From CAWCHZ01 sp963795555 (GTDB taxonomy: Bacteria; Actinomycetota; Thermoleophilia; Solirubrobacterales; Solirubrobacteraceae), in NCBI GenBank assembly GCA_963795555.1, contig CAWCHZ010000002.1, positions 1,984,001 through 2,048,000 of the forward strand: 64,000 nucleotides of DNA, written 5' to 3'. Each line of letters starts with the position of its first letter. Position 1 is the first letter of the stretch. Positions 24,301-32,375 of the stretch are shown here, one piece after another. The translations under genes and the position numbers were made by a program. Below the pieces are notes generated by a model, which was given only the letters and a program-made list of their open reading frames with translations, did not search any database and was not told the origin of the DNA.

Positions 24301-25829
24301 GCGGCGACACGGCCACGGGCCTGAACGGGTGGCTGCCCGGCTCGGGCGCGTGGCGCCCCGTCTGGCGGGCGCCGGGAGCCCGTCCGTTCGCGGCGTGGCG
24401 TTGGCTCATGCTGCTGGTGGGGCTCTGTGTCGGCATCGGCGTGCTGGCCGGGATCAACCCCAAATACGCGCTGCTGGCGACCGGCGCGCTGGTCATCGTG
24501 ACGGTGATGATCGCCGACCTGACGGTCGGGCTCTGTGCGTTCGTCTTCTTTGCCTCGGTGGAGGTGCTGCCGACCAACAGCTCGCTGAGCTACACGAAGC
24601 TAGTCGGCCTGCTGCTGGCGATCTCCTGGCTGGCACTCGTCGCGACCAACCGTGCTCGCAGCGGCAATCTCGCCCAGCGTCATCCGGTGCTCGTCTGGGC
24701 GCTGATCCTGTTCACCGCCTGGGCGGCGCTGAGCGTCGTCTGGGCCGAGCAGAGCGGGGCGGCGGTGACATCGGTCTATCGCTACGCGCTCAACTTCATC
24801 CTCTTTTTGATCATCCCGGCGGCGGTCCGCAACGCCCGCCATGTGAAGCTCGTCGCCGGGATGTTCATCCTCGGCGGCGTGCTCAACGCGGTATATGGGC
24901 TGCTCCACCCCGCCAGCGCGAGCGACGCCGATCGCCTCGCCGGGACGGTCGGAGAGCCCAACCAGCTTGCGGCCGTGCTGGTCGCCGCGCTGGCGCTTGC
25001 GGTCGGGATGTTCGTCATCTCGCGGCGCGCGTCGCTGGTGCGGCTGGTGGCCGGCATCGCCGGGGCGCTGTGCCTGCTGGGCATGTTCCTGACCCTGTCG
25101 CGCGCCGGGCTGGTCGCCTTCGGCGTGGTGCTGATCGCGGCGGTGCTGGCTGCCGGGCGCTGGCGCGGTCGTGCGGCGGCGCTGGTGATCGTGTTTGCGC
25201 TCGGGACCGTGATCTACTTCTCGGCGTTCGCCTCGACGGCGGCGCGCCAGCGCGTCACCACGATCAACGGCGGCACCGGGCGCGAGGACATCTGGACGGT
25301 CGGCTGGCGGATGGTCCAGGCCCATCCGATCACCGGAATTGGGGTCGGCAACTTCCAGAACACGTCGATCCACTACCTGCTCCAGCCGGGCGCGCTGACG
25401 CGCTCTGACTTCATCGTCGACACGCCGAAGGTCGCGCACAACATCTACCTGCAGGAGCTCGCCGAGCTCGGCGTCGTGGGGCTGGTGCTGTTCCTGACGA
25501 TCGTCGGCGGGTCGCTGGCCAGTGGCCTGGCGGCGAGCCGGCGCTTCGCTCGCAACGGCGATCGCCAGCTCGAGGTCCTCAGTCGGGCCGTGGTGCTCGG
25601 CGCGCTGGGGATCCTCGTGGCCGACTTCTTCGCGTCGGAGATGTACTCCAAGCAGCTGTGGCTGCTGCTGGGGCTGGGGCCGGCGCTGCTGGCGATCGCG
25701 GAGCGCAACGCGCGCGCCCGCGTGCCGCCTGCGGGCGCGCTCGAGGCGGGCCCACCGGGCGCCGCCGCAGTCGGGACCGCGCACGGCCCCGCACGGCCGC
25801 CACTCGACCCGCCGTCCGCGCTGGCCTGA
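24297..25829 (+). CDS. O-antigen ligase/polymerase-like membrane protein (Wzy_C family)
   Basis: A polytopic membrane protein of 510 aa with about ten to twelve hydrophobic helices. It shows the family signature GREDIWTVGWRMVQAHPITGIGVGNF and, later, VAHNIYLQELAELGVVGLVLF. The latter contains the conserved HNxyLQxxaElGxxG histidine region. The protein acts on undecaprenyl-linked glycans at the outer face of the membrane. It is translationally coupled to the Wzc-like gene (GTGA) and followed by a glycosyltransferase, so the three form a polymerisation module separate from the one at 4,755. The C-terminus is Pro/Ala-rich. Confidence 0.86.
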   Translation: MSGDTATGLNGWLPGSGAWRPVWRAPGARPFAAWRWLMLLVGLCVGIGVLAGINPKYALLATGALVIVTVMIADLTVGLCAFVFFASVEVLPTNSSLSYTKLVGLLLAISWLALVATNRARSGNLAQRHPVLVWALILFTAWAALSVVWAEQSGAAVTSVYRYALNFILFLIIPAAVRNARHVKLVAGMFILGGVLNAVYGLLHPASASDADRLAGTVGEPNQLAAVLVAALALAVGMFVISRRASLVRLVAGIAGALCLLGMFLTLSRAGLVAFGVVLIAAVLAAGRWRGRAAALVIVFALGTVIYFSAFASTAARQRVTTINGGTGREDIWTVGWRMVQAHPITGIGVGNFQNTSIHYLLQPGALTRSDFIVDTPKVAHNIYLQELAELGVVGLVLFLTIVGGSLASGLAASRRFARNGDRQLEVLSRAVVLGALGILVADFFASEMYSKQLWLLLGLGPALLAIAERNARARVPPAGALEAGPPGAAAVGTAHGPARPPLDPPSALA

Positions 25830-25830
25830 G

Positions 25831-26994
25831 ATGCAACGCGCCCGACGGCCCGGCGCCCGGGACCTTCCCACGCGCGTGCTGATGCTCAGCGACAACCTGC
25901 TGCCCGGCGGGGCGGAGCGGCTGCTGGTCGGACTGGCGACGCATCTGGACCCGGCGCGCTACCGCGTGACGGTCTGCTTGACGCGCCCGCTGACGCCCGA
26001 GCAGGCGGCGCTCGGCGAGCTGTTGGCGACCGACCTGGCACGGGCGGACATCCCGGTCGTGCAGCTGGCGCGCAACTCGCGGCTGTCGCCGCGTGCCTTC
26101 GCGCAGCTCGTGCGCCTGCTGCGCGAGCAGCGCATCGAGGTGCTGCACGCGCACAAGTTCGGCTCCAACGTCTGGGGCACGCTGCTCGGCCGCCTGGCGC
26201 GCGTGCCCGTCGTGATCGCCCACGAGCAGACCTGGTCCTACGAGGGCCAGCGGCTGCGTCGGACGCTCGACGGGCAGCTGATCGGTCGCCTGGCGTCGGC
26301 GTTCGTGGCGGTGTCCAGCGCCGACCGCGAGCGGATGATCGCGCTGGAGGGCGTAGCAGCGGAGAAGATCGTGCTGATCCCCAATGCCTACGTGCCGCGC
26401 CCGCACCAGAATGGGGGAGACCTGCGCGCCCAGCTGGGGATCGCGCCGGATGCGCCGCTGATCGGCACCGCCGCGATCCACCGTCCCCAGAAGGCGCTCG
26501 ACGTGCTGCTCGACGCCTTTGCACGCGTCGCCGAGCGCGTGCCCGGCGCCGAGCTGGTGATCGGCGGTGAGGGTCCGCGCAGCGACGAGCTGCGCGCCCA
26601 CGCCGCGCGCCTGCCCTGCGCGCGGCTAATTCACTTCCCCGGCATGCTGCCCGACGTGGGCGCGCTGCTGGACACCGTGGATGTTGCCGTGATGAGCTCG
26701 GACTTCGAGGGGACGCCGTTGTTTGCCTTCGAATGCATGGCTCACGGCACGCCGCTCGTCGCCACCGCCGTCGGCGGCCTGCCCGACGTGATCGAGGACG
26801 GTGTGAGCGGGCTGCTCGTGGCGCCCCGCGACCCCGTCGCGCTGGCCGATGCGCTGCTCGCGCTGCTCGAGGACCCCACCCGGCGGGCTTCACTTGCAAG
26901 CGCCGCCCGCCCGCGGTTGGAGGACTTCACGATCGAGCGCATCAGCGAACGCTTTGCGGAGCTGTATGAGCGGTTGTTGGACGCGGCGCGGTGA
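25831..26994 (+). CDS. GT4-type glycosyltransferase
   Basis: A GT-B glycosyltransferase of 387 aa. TRVLMLSDNLLPGGAERLLVGL is the acceptor-side glycine loop. PLIGTAAIHRPQKALDVLLDAF opens the donor domain, and SSDFEGTPLFAFECMAHGTPLVA is the donor-site motif. ATG 25831 follows the previous stop by one base; the frame is open upstream but overlaps the polymerase gene. It ends with a 4-nt overlap with the GINT1-like gene. The sugar is unknown. Confidence 0.84.
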   Translation: MQRARRPGARDLPTRVLMLSDNLLPGGAERLLVGLATHLDPARYRVTVCLTRPLTPEQAALGELLATDLARADIPVVQLARNSRLSPRAFAQLVRLLREQRIEVLHAHKFGSNVWGTLLGRLARVPVVIAHEQTWSYEGQRLRRTLDGQLIGRLASAFVAVSSADRERMIALEGVAAEKIVLIPNAYVPRPHQNGGDLRAQLGIAPDAPLIGTAAIHRPQKALDVLLDAFARVAERVPGAELVIGGEGPRSDELRAHAARLPCARLIHFPGMLPDVGALLDTVDVAVMSSDFEGTPLFAFECMAHGTPLVATAVGGLPDVIEDGVSGLLVAPRDPVALADALLALLEDPTRRASLASAARPRLEDFTIERISERFAELYERLLDAAR

Positions 26995-28592
26995 TCCCGA
27001 CGGCAAACGGGCGTCCTCGCCGATCGATCTGCGTGGTGCTCGACGGGCCGCCGACCCCTGCTTGGCAGGCGCGCTCGCTCGCCGAGCTGTCTGCGTTGCC
27101 AGCTCTCGACCTAGCCGCGGTGCGGCTCGTGCGTGGGCCGGTCCCGCGGGCGGCGGCGCAGTGGCTTGAGGCGCTCGAGCGTCGACTGCTGAGAGCGGCC
27201 CCCGACGCGCTTGCTCCGACGCACGTCCGAGCGCGCGAGGGCCCGCCGGAGGCCGCCGACGCGGAGGTGTCGGCGGGCGCGCTCGTCGTCTGGCTGGCGG
27301 ACGGGGACAGGCCGGACGCCGGGACAGGCGAGCTGGTCGAGCTGCGCCACGGCGGCGGCTCGGAGCCTGCCTCCGACGTCTTCGCGCGCGCCGTCATCAC
27401 GGGTATCCCATGCATCGAGAGCGAGCTCGTCTGGCGCAGCGGCGGAGAGGAGATCGTCGTCGAGCGCACCGTGTCCGCAGTGCGGCAATTTTCGCTGGGC
27501 TCGAGCCGTGATCTGGCGCTCTGGAAGATGGCGACGCTGGTGCGGCGCGGCGTCGAACGCTTGGTGGCCGGAGAGGGGCCCGCGCTGACGGGCGCAGCAA
27601 CGGCGACGCGGCCGGCCGGGCTGGAGGCACCGCCATCGCCCGGTGCGCTCGCCCGCCACGCCCTGCGGGCCTGGTCGCGCGTCCTCGTGACGCGGTTGCT
27701 GTATCGCCGGCCCTGGTCGATCCGGGTCCGCCCGCGCGGCGCGAATCCCGCCGGCGACTGGTCGAAGAGCGCCAATCTCCTCCAGCTCGAGCCCGGTCAT
27801 GTATATGCGGACCCCTGCCTGATCGAGCACGCCGGGCGCCATCACCTCTTCTGCGAGGAGCTGGTGCATGGCGGGCGGCGCCGTGGCCGACGGCTGCACG
27901 GCGGACGGCGGCGCGCGCCGCAGCCGGGAGTCATCTCCCACACCGAGCTTCCCACCGACGGCACGATCGCCCGAGCCCCGGTGCCGGTGCTGGAGCGGCC
28001 CTACCACCTCTCCTACCCGCTCGTCTTCGCCCACGGCGACGATCTGCTGATGATCCCCGAGACGTCTGCCGTGCGCCGGGTCGAGCTCTATCGAGCCATC
28101 GAATTCCCGCACCGCTGGGAGCTCGTGACGACCGTTCTCGACGGCATCGATGCCGCCGACGCGACGATCCTCGACCACGACGGCCGCCTGTGGATGTTCG
28201 TCAGCGTGGCCGCCGAGCACGCCAGCTCGCTCGACGAGCTTCACCTCTACTGGGCGCATGCCCCCGCGGGACCGTGGCACCCGCATGTCTGCAACCCCGT
28301 GGTGTCCGATGTGCGCTGCGCACGGCCCGCCGGCGCGATCCAGCGTTGGGACGGTCGTCTGATCCGCCCGGCCCAGGATGGCAGCCGCCGCTACGGCGGC
28401 GCGATCTCCTTTCGTGGGATCGACGTGCTCAGTGTCAGCGCCTACGCCGAGCACGAGGTCGACCGACTGGAGGCGGCCGATGTGGGTCATGGTGCGCGCG
28501 CGACCCACACCTACTCGTCGGATGGGCGCTTCGAGGCGATCGACCTGCGCCGACGCGAGCTGCGCTGGGGACGGCTGGCGATTCGGCCGTGA
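26991..28592 (+). CDS. GINT1-like five-bladed propeller protein with formyltransferase-like N-terminus
   Basis: Residues from about 240 to 530 look like the beta-propeller found at the N-terminus of plant glucosamine inositolphosphorylceramide transferase 1 (GINT1_N). Visible are YADPCLIEHAGRHHLFCEEL, PYHLSYPLVFAHGDDLLMIPE, TILDHDGRLWMFVS and CARPAGAIQRWDGRLIRPAQ. The first 200 residues may be a divergent formyl- or amino-transferase-like domain. An Arg/Gly-rich insertion (about residues 292-312) replaces a blade loop. In bacteria such genes lie in glycan clusters, usually without a proven reaction. It overlaps the previous gene by 4 nt and the next by GTGA, so it is part of the operon. Confidence 0.7.
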   Translation: MIPTANGRPRRSICVVLDGPPTPAWQARSLAELSALPALDLAAVRLVRGPVPRAAAQWLEALERRLLRAAPDALAPTHVRAREGPPEAADAEVSAGALVVWLADGDRPDAGTGELVELRHGGGSEPASDVFARAVITGIPCIESELVWRSGGEEIVVERTVSAVRQFSLGSSRDLALWKMATLVRRGVERLVAGEGPALTGAATATRPAGLEAPPSPGALARHALRAWSRVLVTRLLYRRPWSIRVRPRGANPAGDWSKSANLLQLEPGHVYADPCLIEHAGRHHLFCEELVHGGRRRGRRLHGGRRRAPQPGVISHTELPTDGTIARAPVPVLERPYHLSYPLVFAHGDDLLMIPETSAVRRVELYRAIEFPHRWELVTTVLDGIDAADATILDHDGRLWMFVSVAAEHASSLDELHLYWAHAPAGPWHPHVCNPVVSDVRCARPAGAIQRWDGRLIRPAQDGSRRYGGAISFRGIDVLSVSAYAEHEVDRLEAADVGHGARATHTYSSDGRFEAIDLRRRELRWGRLAIRP

Positions 28593-29722
28593 GCGAGCGC
28601 TCGATCATCCAGGTCACGCTGTGGAACAGCCCCTACCTGGGCAACGTGATGACGAGCCAGCTTGCGCTGGCCGAGCGGGTGCGCGCAGAGCTTGGCCTGC
28701 GAACTCACTTCGTGCTGGCCGACGGGGCGCTGGGTCAGCCGTGGCTGGCGGAGCTGGACGCGGCCGGCGTCAGCTGGTCGGTGCTGCCGCCTGGCCGGGC
28801 GGGCTGGCGCGGGCACCTGCGAAGGGTCGTGCGTGACGAGCGGGCGGCGCTCATCGACACGCACTTCACCGCCGCTGATCTGCCGGGAGCGAGTGCCGCC
28901 GTGGCCGCCGGGGTGCCGTGCGTGTGGCACGTCCGCACGGGATTCACCGGCTATCCGCTGGCCCAGCGTGTCAAGGATGTGCTCAAGATGCACGTCGTCG
29001 CGCGCCGCCGGGTGGCACGGATCGTCGCGGTCTCGCCCTGGCTCGGAGAGCTCATGCGCCGGCGTGGCGCCCCGCGCGATCGGATCGTGACGATCGAGAA
29101 CGCCATCGTCACCGAGCGCTTCGCGCGGCTGCCCGACCGGGCGACTGCGCGGGCGCGCTTTGGCCTCGCTCCCGCCTCGACCGTCGTGCTGGCGCTGGGC
29201 TGGTGGCCGCAGGTCAAGGGCGTCGACCTCGTCGTGGCAGCGGCCAAGCAGCTGGTCGCAGGCCATCAGGAGCTGGCCCTGCTGCTGATCGGCGAGCAGC
29301 AGATGCGCGCCTTCCTCGCTGAGCGCCTGCCGGAAACGCCACCGTGGCTACACGTTCACGGCTTTGTCGAGGACGCTGCCTCGCTGTTCGCGGCCGCCGA
29401 TGTCTTCGTCAGCGCCTCGCGTCACGAGGGCCTGTCCTCAGCGGTCGGCGAGGCTCTGGCCTGCGGCCTGCCCGTCGTGCTCTCCGACATCCCCGGCACG
29501 CGACCTTGGAGTAAGGCACCGGGAGCGCTGACATTCCCAAGTGAGGATGCCAGCGCGCTCGCAGCCCGGCTGGACGTCCTGCTCAGCCAGCCCGTCGAGG
29601 ATCGCCGGGCAGTGGGCGAACGCAACCGCGACTGGATCACCCGCCAGGCCGGCATCGACAGCTGGTGCGAGCGCGTCTGTGCGCTCTACCGCGAGCTGCT
29701 GCCGACGTCCGGGCCCGACTGA
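28589..29722 (+). CDS. GT4-type glycosyltransferase
   Basis: A GT-B glycosyltransferase (377 aa) starting at the GTG that overlaps the upstream stop. The opening region IIQVTLWNSPYLGNVMTSQLAL is the acceptor loop. The donor half has VVLALGWWPQVKGVDLVVAAAKQL and SASRHEGLSSAVGEALACGLPVVLSD. It ends the operon that begins with the second Wzc-like protein. The acceptor and donor are unknown. Confidence 0.83.
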   Translation: MSERSIIQVTLWNSPYLGNVMTSQLALAERVRAELGLRTHFVLADGALGQPWLAELDAAGVSWSVLPPGRAGWRGHLRRVVRDERAALIDTHFTAADLPGASAAVAAGVPCVWHVRTGFTGYPLAQRVKDVLKMHVVARRRVARIVAVSPWLGELMRRRGAPRDRIVTIENAIVTERFARLPDRATARARFGLAPASTVVLALGWWPQVKGVDLVVAAAKQLVAGHQELALLLIGEQQMRAFLAERLPETPPWLHVHGFVEDAASLFAAADVFVSASRHEGLSSAVGEALACGLPVVLSDIPGTRPWSKAPGALTFPSEDASALAARLDVLLSQPVEDRRAVGERNRDWITRQAGIDSWCERVCALYRELLPTSGPD

Positions 29723-29775
29723 GGCGGGTGTCATCCTCGCCTCGGCTCGGCCATCGGGGTACCGTATGGGGCCGC

Positions 29776-30006
29776 ATGGCGGTCTTGTTGGTGATCGTGG
29801 GCGTGGCGCTGCTGGCCTTTGGCTGGGCGCTGCACTCCAACTGGCGGCGCGTCGGCGACTGGTGGCTCGATTTCTCTCGCCGCGCGCCCGCGCTGCTCGG
29901 CATGCTGATCATCCCGCTCAGCAGGACCCGCGCTGGCGTGCGTCACACGGGCCTCTGCCTCGGCGTCCTGGGCGTGCTCTTCATCCTGCTGCCATTCGCC
30001 AGCTGA
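29776..30006 (+). CDS. Small two-helix membrane protein, unknown
   Basis: A 76-residue protein with two hydrophobic helices. The first is AVLLVIVGVALLAFGWAL and the second HTGLCLGVLGVLFILLPF. Between them is a positively charged, Trp-rich loop (SNWRRVGDWW). No family is recognised. The ATG at 29776 is preferred because a -10-like TATGGG lies 5 nt upstream and the hydrophobic segment starts at residue 2; the frame is open further upstream. It is convergent with the flippase gene and may be a small accessory protein of the export machinery, which is a guess from context. Confidence 0.55.
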   Translation: MAVLLVIVGVALLAFGWALHSNWRRVGDWWLDFSRRAPALLGMLIIPLSRTRAGVRHTGLCLGVLGVLFILLPFAS

Positions 30007-30069
30007 GATCGCAGGCGGCGCCAGTGCCGCGGCGACGGCTTCACGCCGCCAGCCCGCCGTCGCGAGGGC

Positions 30070-31563
30070 TCACGCAGCCACCCGCCGTCGCGCCAGGCCG
30101 CTCAGTCGTGCGAGCTCGCTGACGGTCAGCTCGCGCACGACGAGCAGTGCGAGCAGGTAGGCGGCGGGCCCGGCGAACAGCCCCGCAACCATCAGCGGCA
30201 CCGGCACGCGGCCGGTGCCGAGGAGCGCGAGCGCTCCAACCATCGCCGCGCCCGCCACGGCGCTGCGCACCACCGTGATCAGCAGCGGGCGCAGCTGCAG
30301 CCCGACGCGCCGACGCAGGATCCAGAGGTGGGTGGGGACCCAGACGGCGTAGGCCGCGCTCGTGCCGATCGCACCGCCGACGATGCCGATGCGCGGCAGC
30401 AGGATGGCGTCGACGGCCACGTTGACGGCGAGCATCGCGACGGCGATCGGCACCCGGCGGCGCGCCTCGCCCAGGTAGTTGACAGATAGCGTTGCGACCT
30501 GGGTGATGCCGGCGAGGAACACGTAGGGAGCCAGCCACCGCAGTACCGCCGGCGCACCGGGGTATTTGCTGCCGAAGAGCAGGTGCACGATCGCCTCCGA
30601 CCAGATCACGAGCGGGGCCGTCAGCAGCATCTGGAAGATCAGCAGGTAGCGCAAGCTCTGCGCCAGCAGCCCGACCTCGCCGGCGCGACCGCGCTCGCGC
30701 GCGAGGCGCGGGGCGACCGCCGATGCGATCGCCCCGGCCGGATAGTCGAGGAACGCCGCGAAGCGCATTGGCAGACCAAAGGCGGCCACCTGAGCTCCCC
30801 CGCCGACGAGCGCCGCGATCAGCAGGATGTCGATGCTGCTGAAGACGCGAAAGGCGGCGTCGATCGCCAGCAGCGGCCCCGCGTAGCCGAGGATCCGACG
30901 CGGTGAGGCCGAGATGCGATCGTCCGGTGCTGGCGGTGCTCGATTCCCAGCCCAGCGCCGCAGCACGCGTGTGGCGATCGCGTAGCCGGCGGCACAGCCG
31001 GCTAGATAGCCGGTCGCGCGCCCCAGCGCCGCCCCGGCGGCCGCGGCTCCGAGCGCCACCAACACGACGCTCGCGCCGGTCTCGACGATGCTCTCGATCG
31101 TCGCCAGCACGAGGTTGTAGCGGAGCCTGCCGATCGCGATGAAGGTGCCCAGCAGCAGCATGAACATGCTCTCGCCGAACAGCGAGATCGCCATCCAGTG
31201 CAGCGTCCAGGTGGCGCCCCGCACGCCGAATGCCGCGCAGATCGGCCCGGCGAGCGCAAACAGCGCCAGCGCCGCCGTGCCACCGACGACCAGCTTCATC
31301 CGCGTTGCCGTCGCGAACACCTCTGCGGCGCCGCGCGGATCGTCTCGCCGCTCGGCGATGAAACGACCTGTCGACGAAGTGATGCCGAGATCGGCGAACA
31401 GCGTCGCGATCGCCACCACGCTGAGCGCGAACGCGAAGCTGCCGTACTGCGCCGCGGCCAGCGCGCGGCCGAGGTAGATCGTCAGCACCGCGGTCAGCAG
31501 CGCGCCGACGAGCTGGGCGAGCAGCGCGAAGCCGGCGCTCCGGCTGACGCGTTCCTCGCTCAT
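30070..31563 (-). CDS. Wzx-type polysaccharide flippase (MATE/MOP superfamily)
   Basis: A membrane protein of 497 aa with about 12-14 hydrophobic segments. The start FALLAQLVGALLTAVLTIYLGRALAAAQYGSFAF is the usual MOP-family first helices with the GxxxYG pattern. It should flip undecaprenyl-pyrophosphate-linked repeat units to the outside, where the Wzy-like proteins act. It is divergent from the deacetylase with a 44-nt gap. A -10-like TTATGC lies 9 nt before its ATG. It is the only flippase in the window although there are two polymerase/co-polymerase pairs. Confidence 0.86.
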   Translation of the reverse strand: MSEERVSRSAGFALLAQLVGALLTAVLTIYLGRALAAAQYGSFAFALSVVAIATLFADLGITSSTGRFIAERRDDPRGAAEVFATATRMKLVVGGTAALALFALAGPICAAFGVRGATWTLHWMAISLFGESMFMLLLGTFIAIGRLRYNLVLATIESIVETGASVVLVALGAAAAGAALGRATGYLAGCAAGYAIATRVLRRWAGNRAPPAPDDRISASPRRILGYAGPLLAIDAAFRVFSSIDILLIAALVGGGAQVAAFGLPMRFAAFLDYPAGAIASAVAPRLARERGRAGEVGLLAQSLRYLLIFQMLLTAPLVIWSEAIVHLLFGSKYPGAPAVLRWLAPYVFLAGITQVATLSVNYLGEARRRVPIAVAMLAVNVAVDAILLPRIGIVGGAIGTSAAYAVWVPTHLWILRRRVGLQLRPLLITVVRSAVAGAAMVGALALLGTGRVPVPLMVAGLFAGPAAYLLALLVVRELTVSELARLSGLARRRVAA

Positions 31564-31595
31564 GCGCCGCCAGCATAAGGCGTCGGCGGGCCGGC

Positions 31596-31601
31596 TATCG
31601 T
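31596..31601 (+). promoter_or_regulatory. -10 element, leaderless start of the deacetylase
   Basis: TATCGT lies 6 nt before the GTG at 31608. The same hexamer and spacing occur before the PafBC-like gene (minus strand, start 40438). The spacing implies transcription starting at the start codon. Confidence 0.4.
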
Positions 31602-31607
31602 CCGCGC

Positions 31608-32375
31608 GTGCCCGAGGTGCTCGTCCTGTGCTACCACGCCGTCAGTCACGACTGGCCGGCCACGCTCGCCACCAGCCCGGAGCGGCTTGCACGCGACCTG
31701 GCGCTGCTCGTGCGCCGTGGCTACCGCGGCGCGACCTTCCACGATGCGGTGCTCGCGCCACCGGCTCCGCGGACGCTGGCCGTCACGTTCGACGACGCCT
31801 ATCGGTCCGTGCTCGAGCTGGCGTTCCCGATCCTGCGCCAGCTCGGGCTGCCCGCCACCGTGTTCGTGCCCACGGACTTCCCGGGTCGCGATGGGCCGAT
31901 GGCCTGGGACGGCATCGACCAATGGCTCGGCACGCGCTACGAGCGCGAGCTGCGACCGATGTCCTGGGATCAGCTTGGAACGCTTGCGCAGGCGGGCTGG
32001 GAGATCGGCTCGCACACGCGCAGCCATCCCCACCTCCCGGCGCTTTCCGACGCCGCCCTCGATGACGAGCTGCAGGGCTCGCGCGGCGAGTGCGAGCGCC
32101 AGCTCGGGCTGCCGTGCCGAACGCTCGCCTATCCCTACGGCGACCACGACGATCGCGTCGTCGCGGCGGTCGCGCGCGCCGGCTATTCAGCCGCCGGCAC
32201 GCTGCCCAGCAAACTGGTCGCCGGCGGGCCGCTGCGCTGGCCGCGCGTCGGCCTCTACCACAGCGACGGAACGCTGACGTTCAGGCTCAAGGTCTCCCCG
32301 CCCGTCAGGAGGTTGCGCGCCACGCCGGCATGGGAGCGGCTCGAGCGCACCCGCCGCGCGTTGCGCTCGCGCTGA
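31608..32375 (+). CDS. Polysaccharide deacetylase (NodB/CE4 family)
   Basis: A CE4-type hydrolase of 255 aa that removes N- or O-acetyl groups from glycans using a metal ion. VLCYHAVS opens the fold. VTFDDAY gives the catalytic and metal-binding Asp pair, SHTRSHPHL is the HxxxH metal motif, and LAYPYGDHD is motif 3. There is no signal peptide, so it may act in the cytoplasm on lipid-linked intermediates. The GTG start lies 6 nt after a TATCGT promoter hexamer. Its 3' end overlaps the convergent beta-helix gene by 121 nt. Confidence 0.86.
   Translation: MPEVLVLCYHAVSHDWPATLATSPERLARDLALLVRRGYRGATFHDAVLAPPAPRTLAVTFDDAYRSVLELAFPILRQLGLPATVFVPTDFPGRDGPMAWDGIDQWLGTRYERELRPMSWDQLGTLAQAGWEIGSHTRSHPHLPALSDAALDDELQGSRGECERQLGLPCRTLAYPYGDHDDRVVAAVARAGYSAAGTLPSKLVAGGPLRWPRVGLYHSDGTLTFRLKVSPPVRRLRATPAWERLERTRRALRSR

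Noticed and set aside
30041..31576. Minus-strand frame of similar length to the flippase gene in another register
   Set aside because: It has no hydrophobic helices and is Arg-rich; the flippase frame has clear membrane segments and a promoter.
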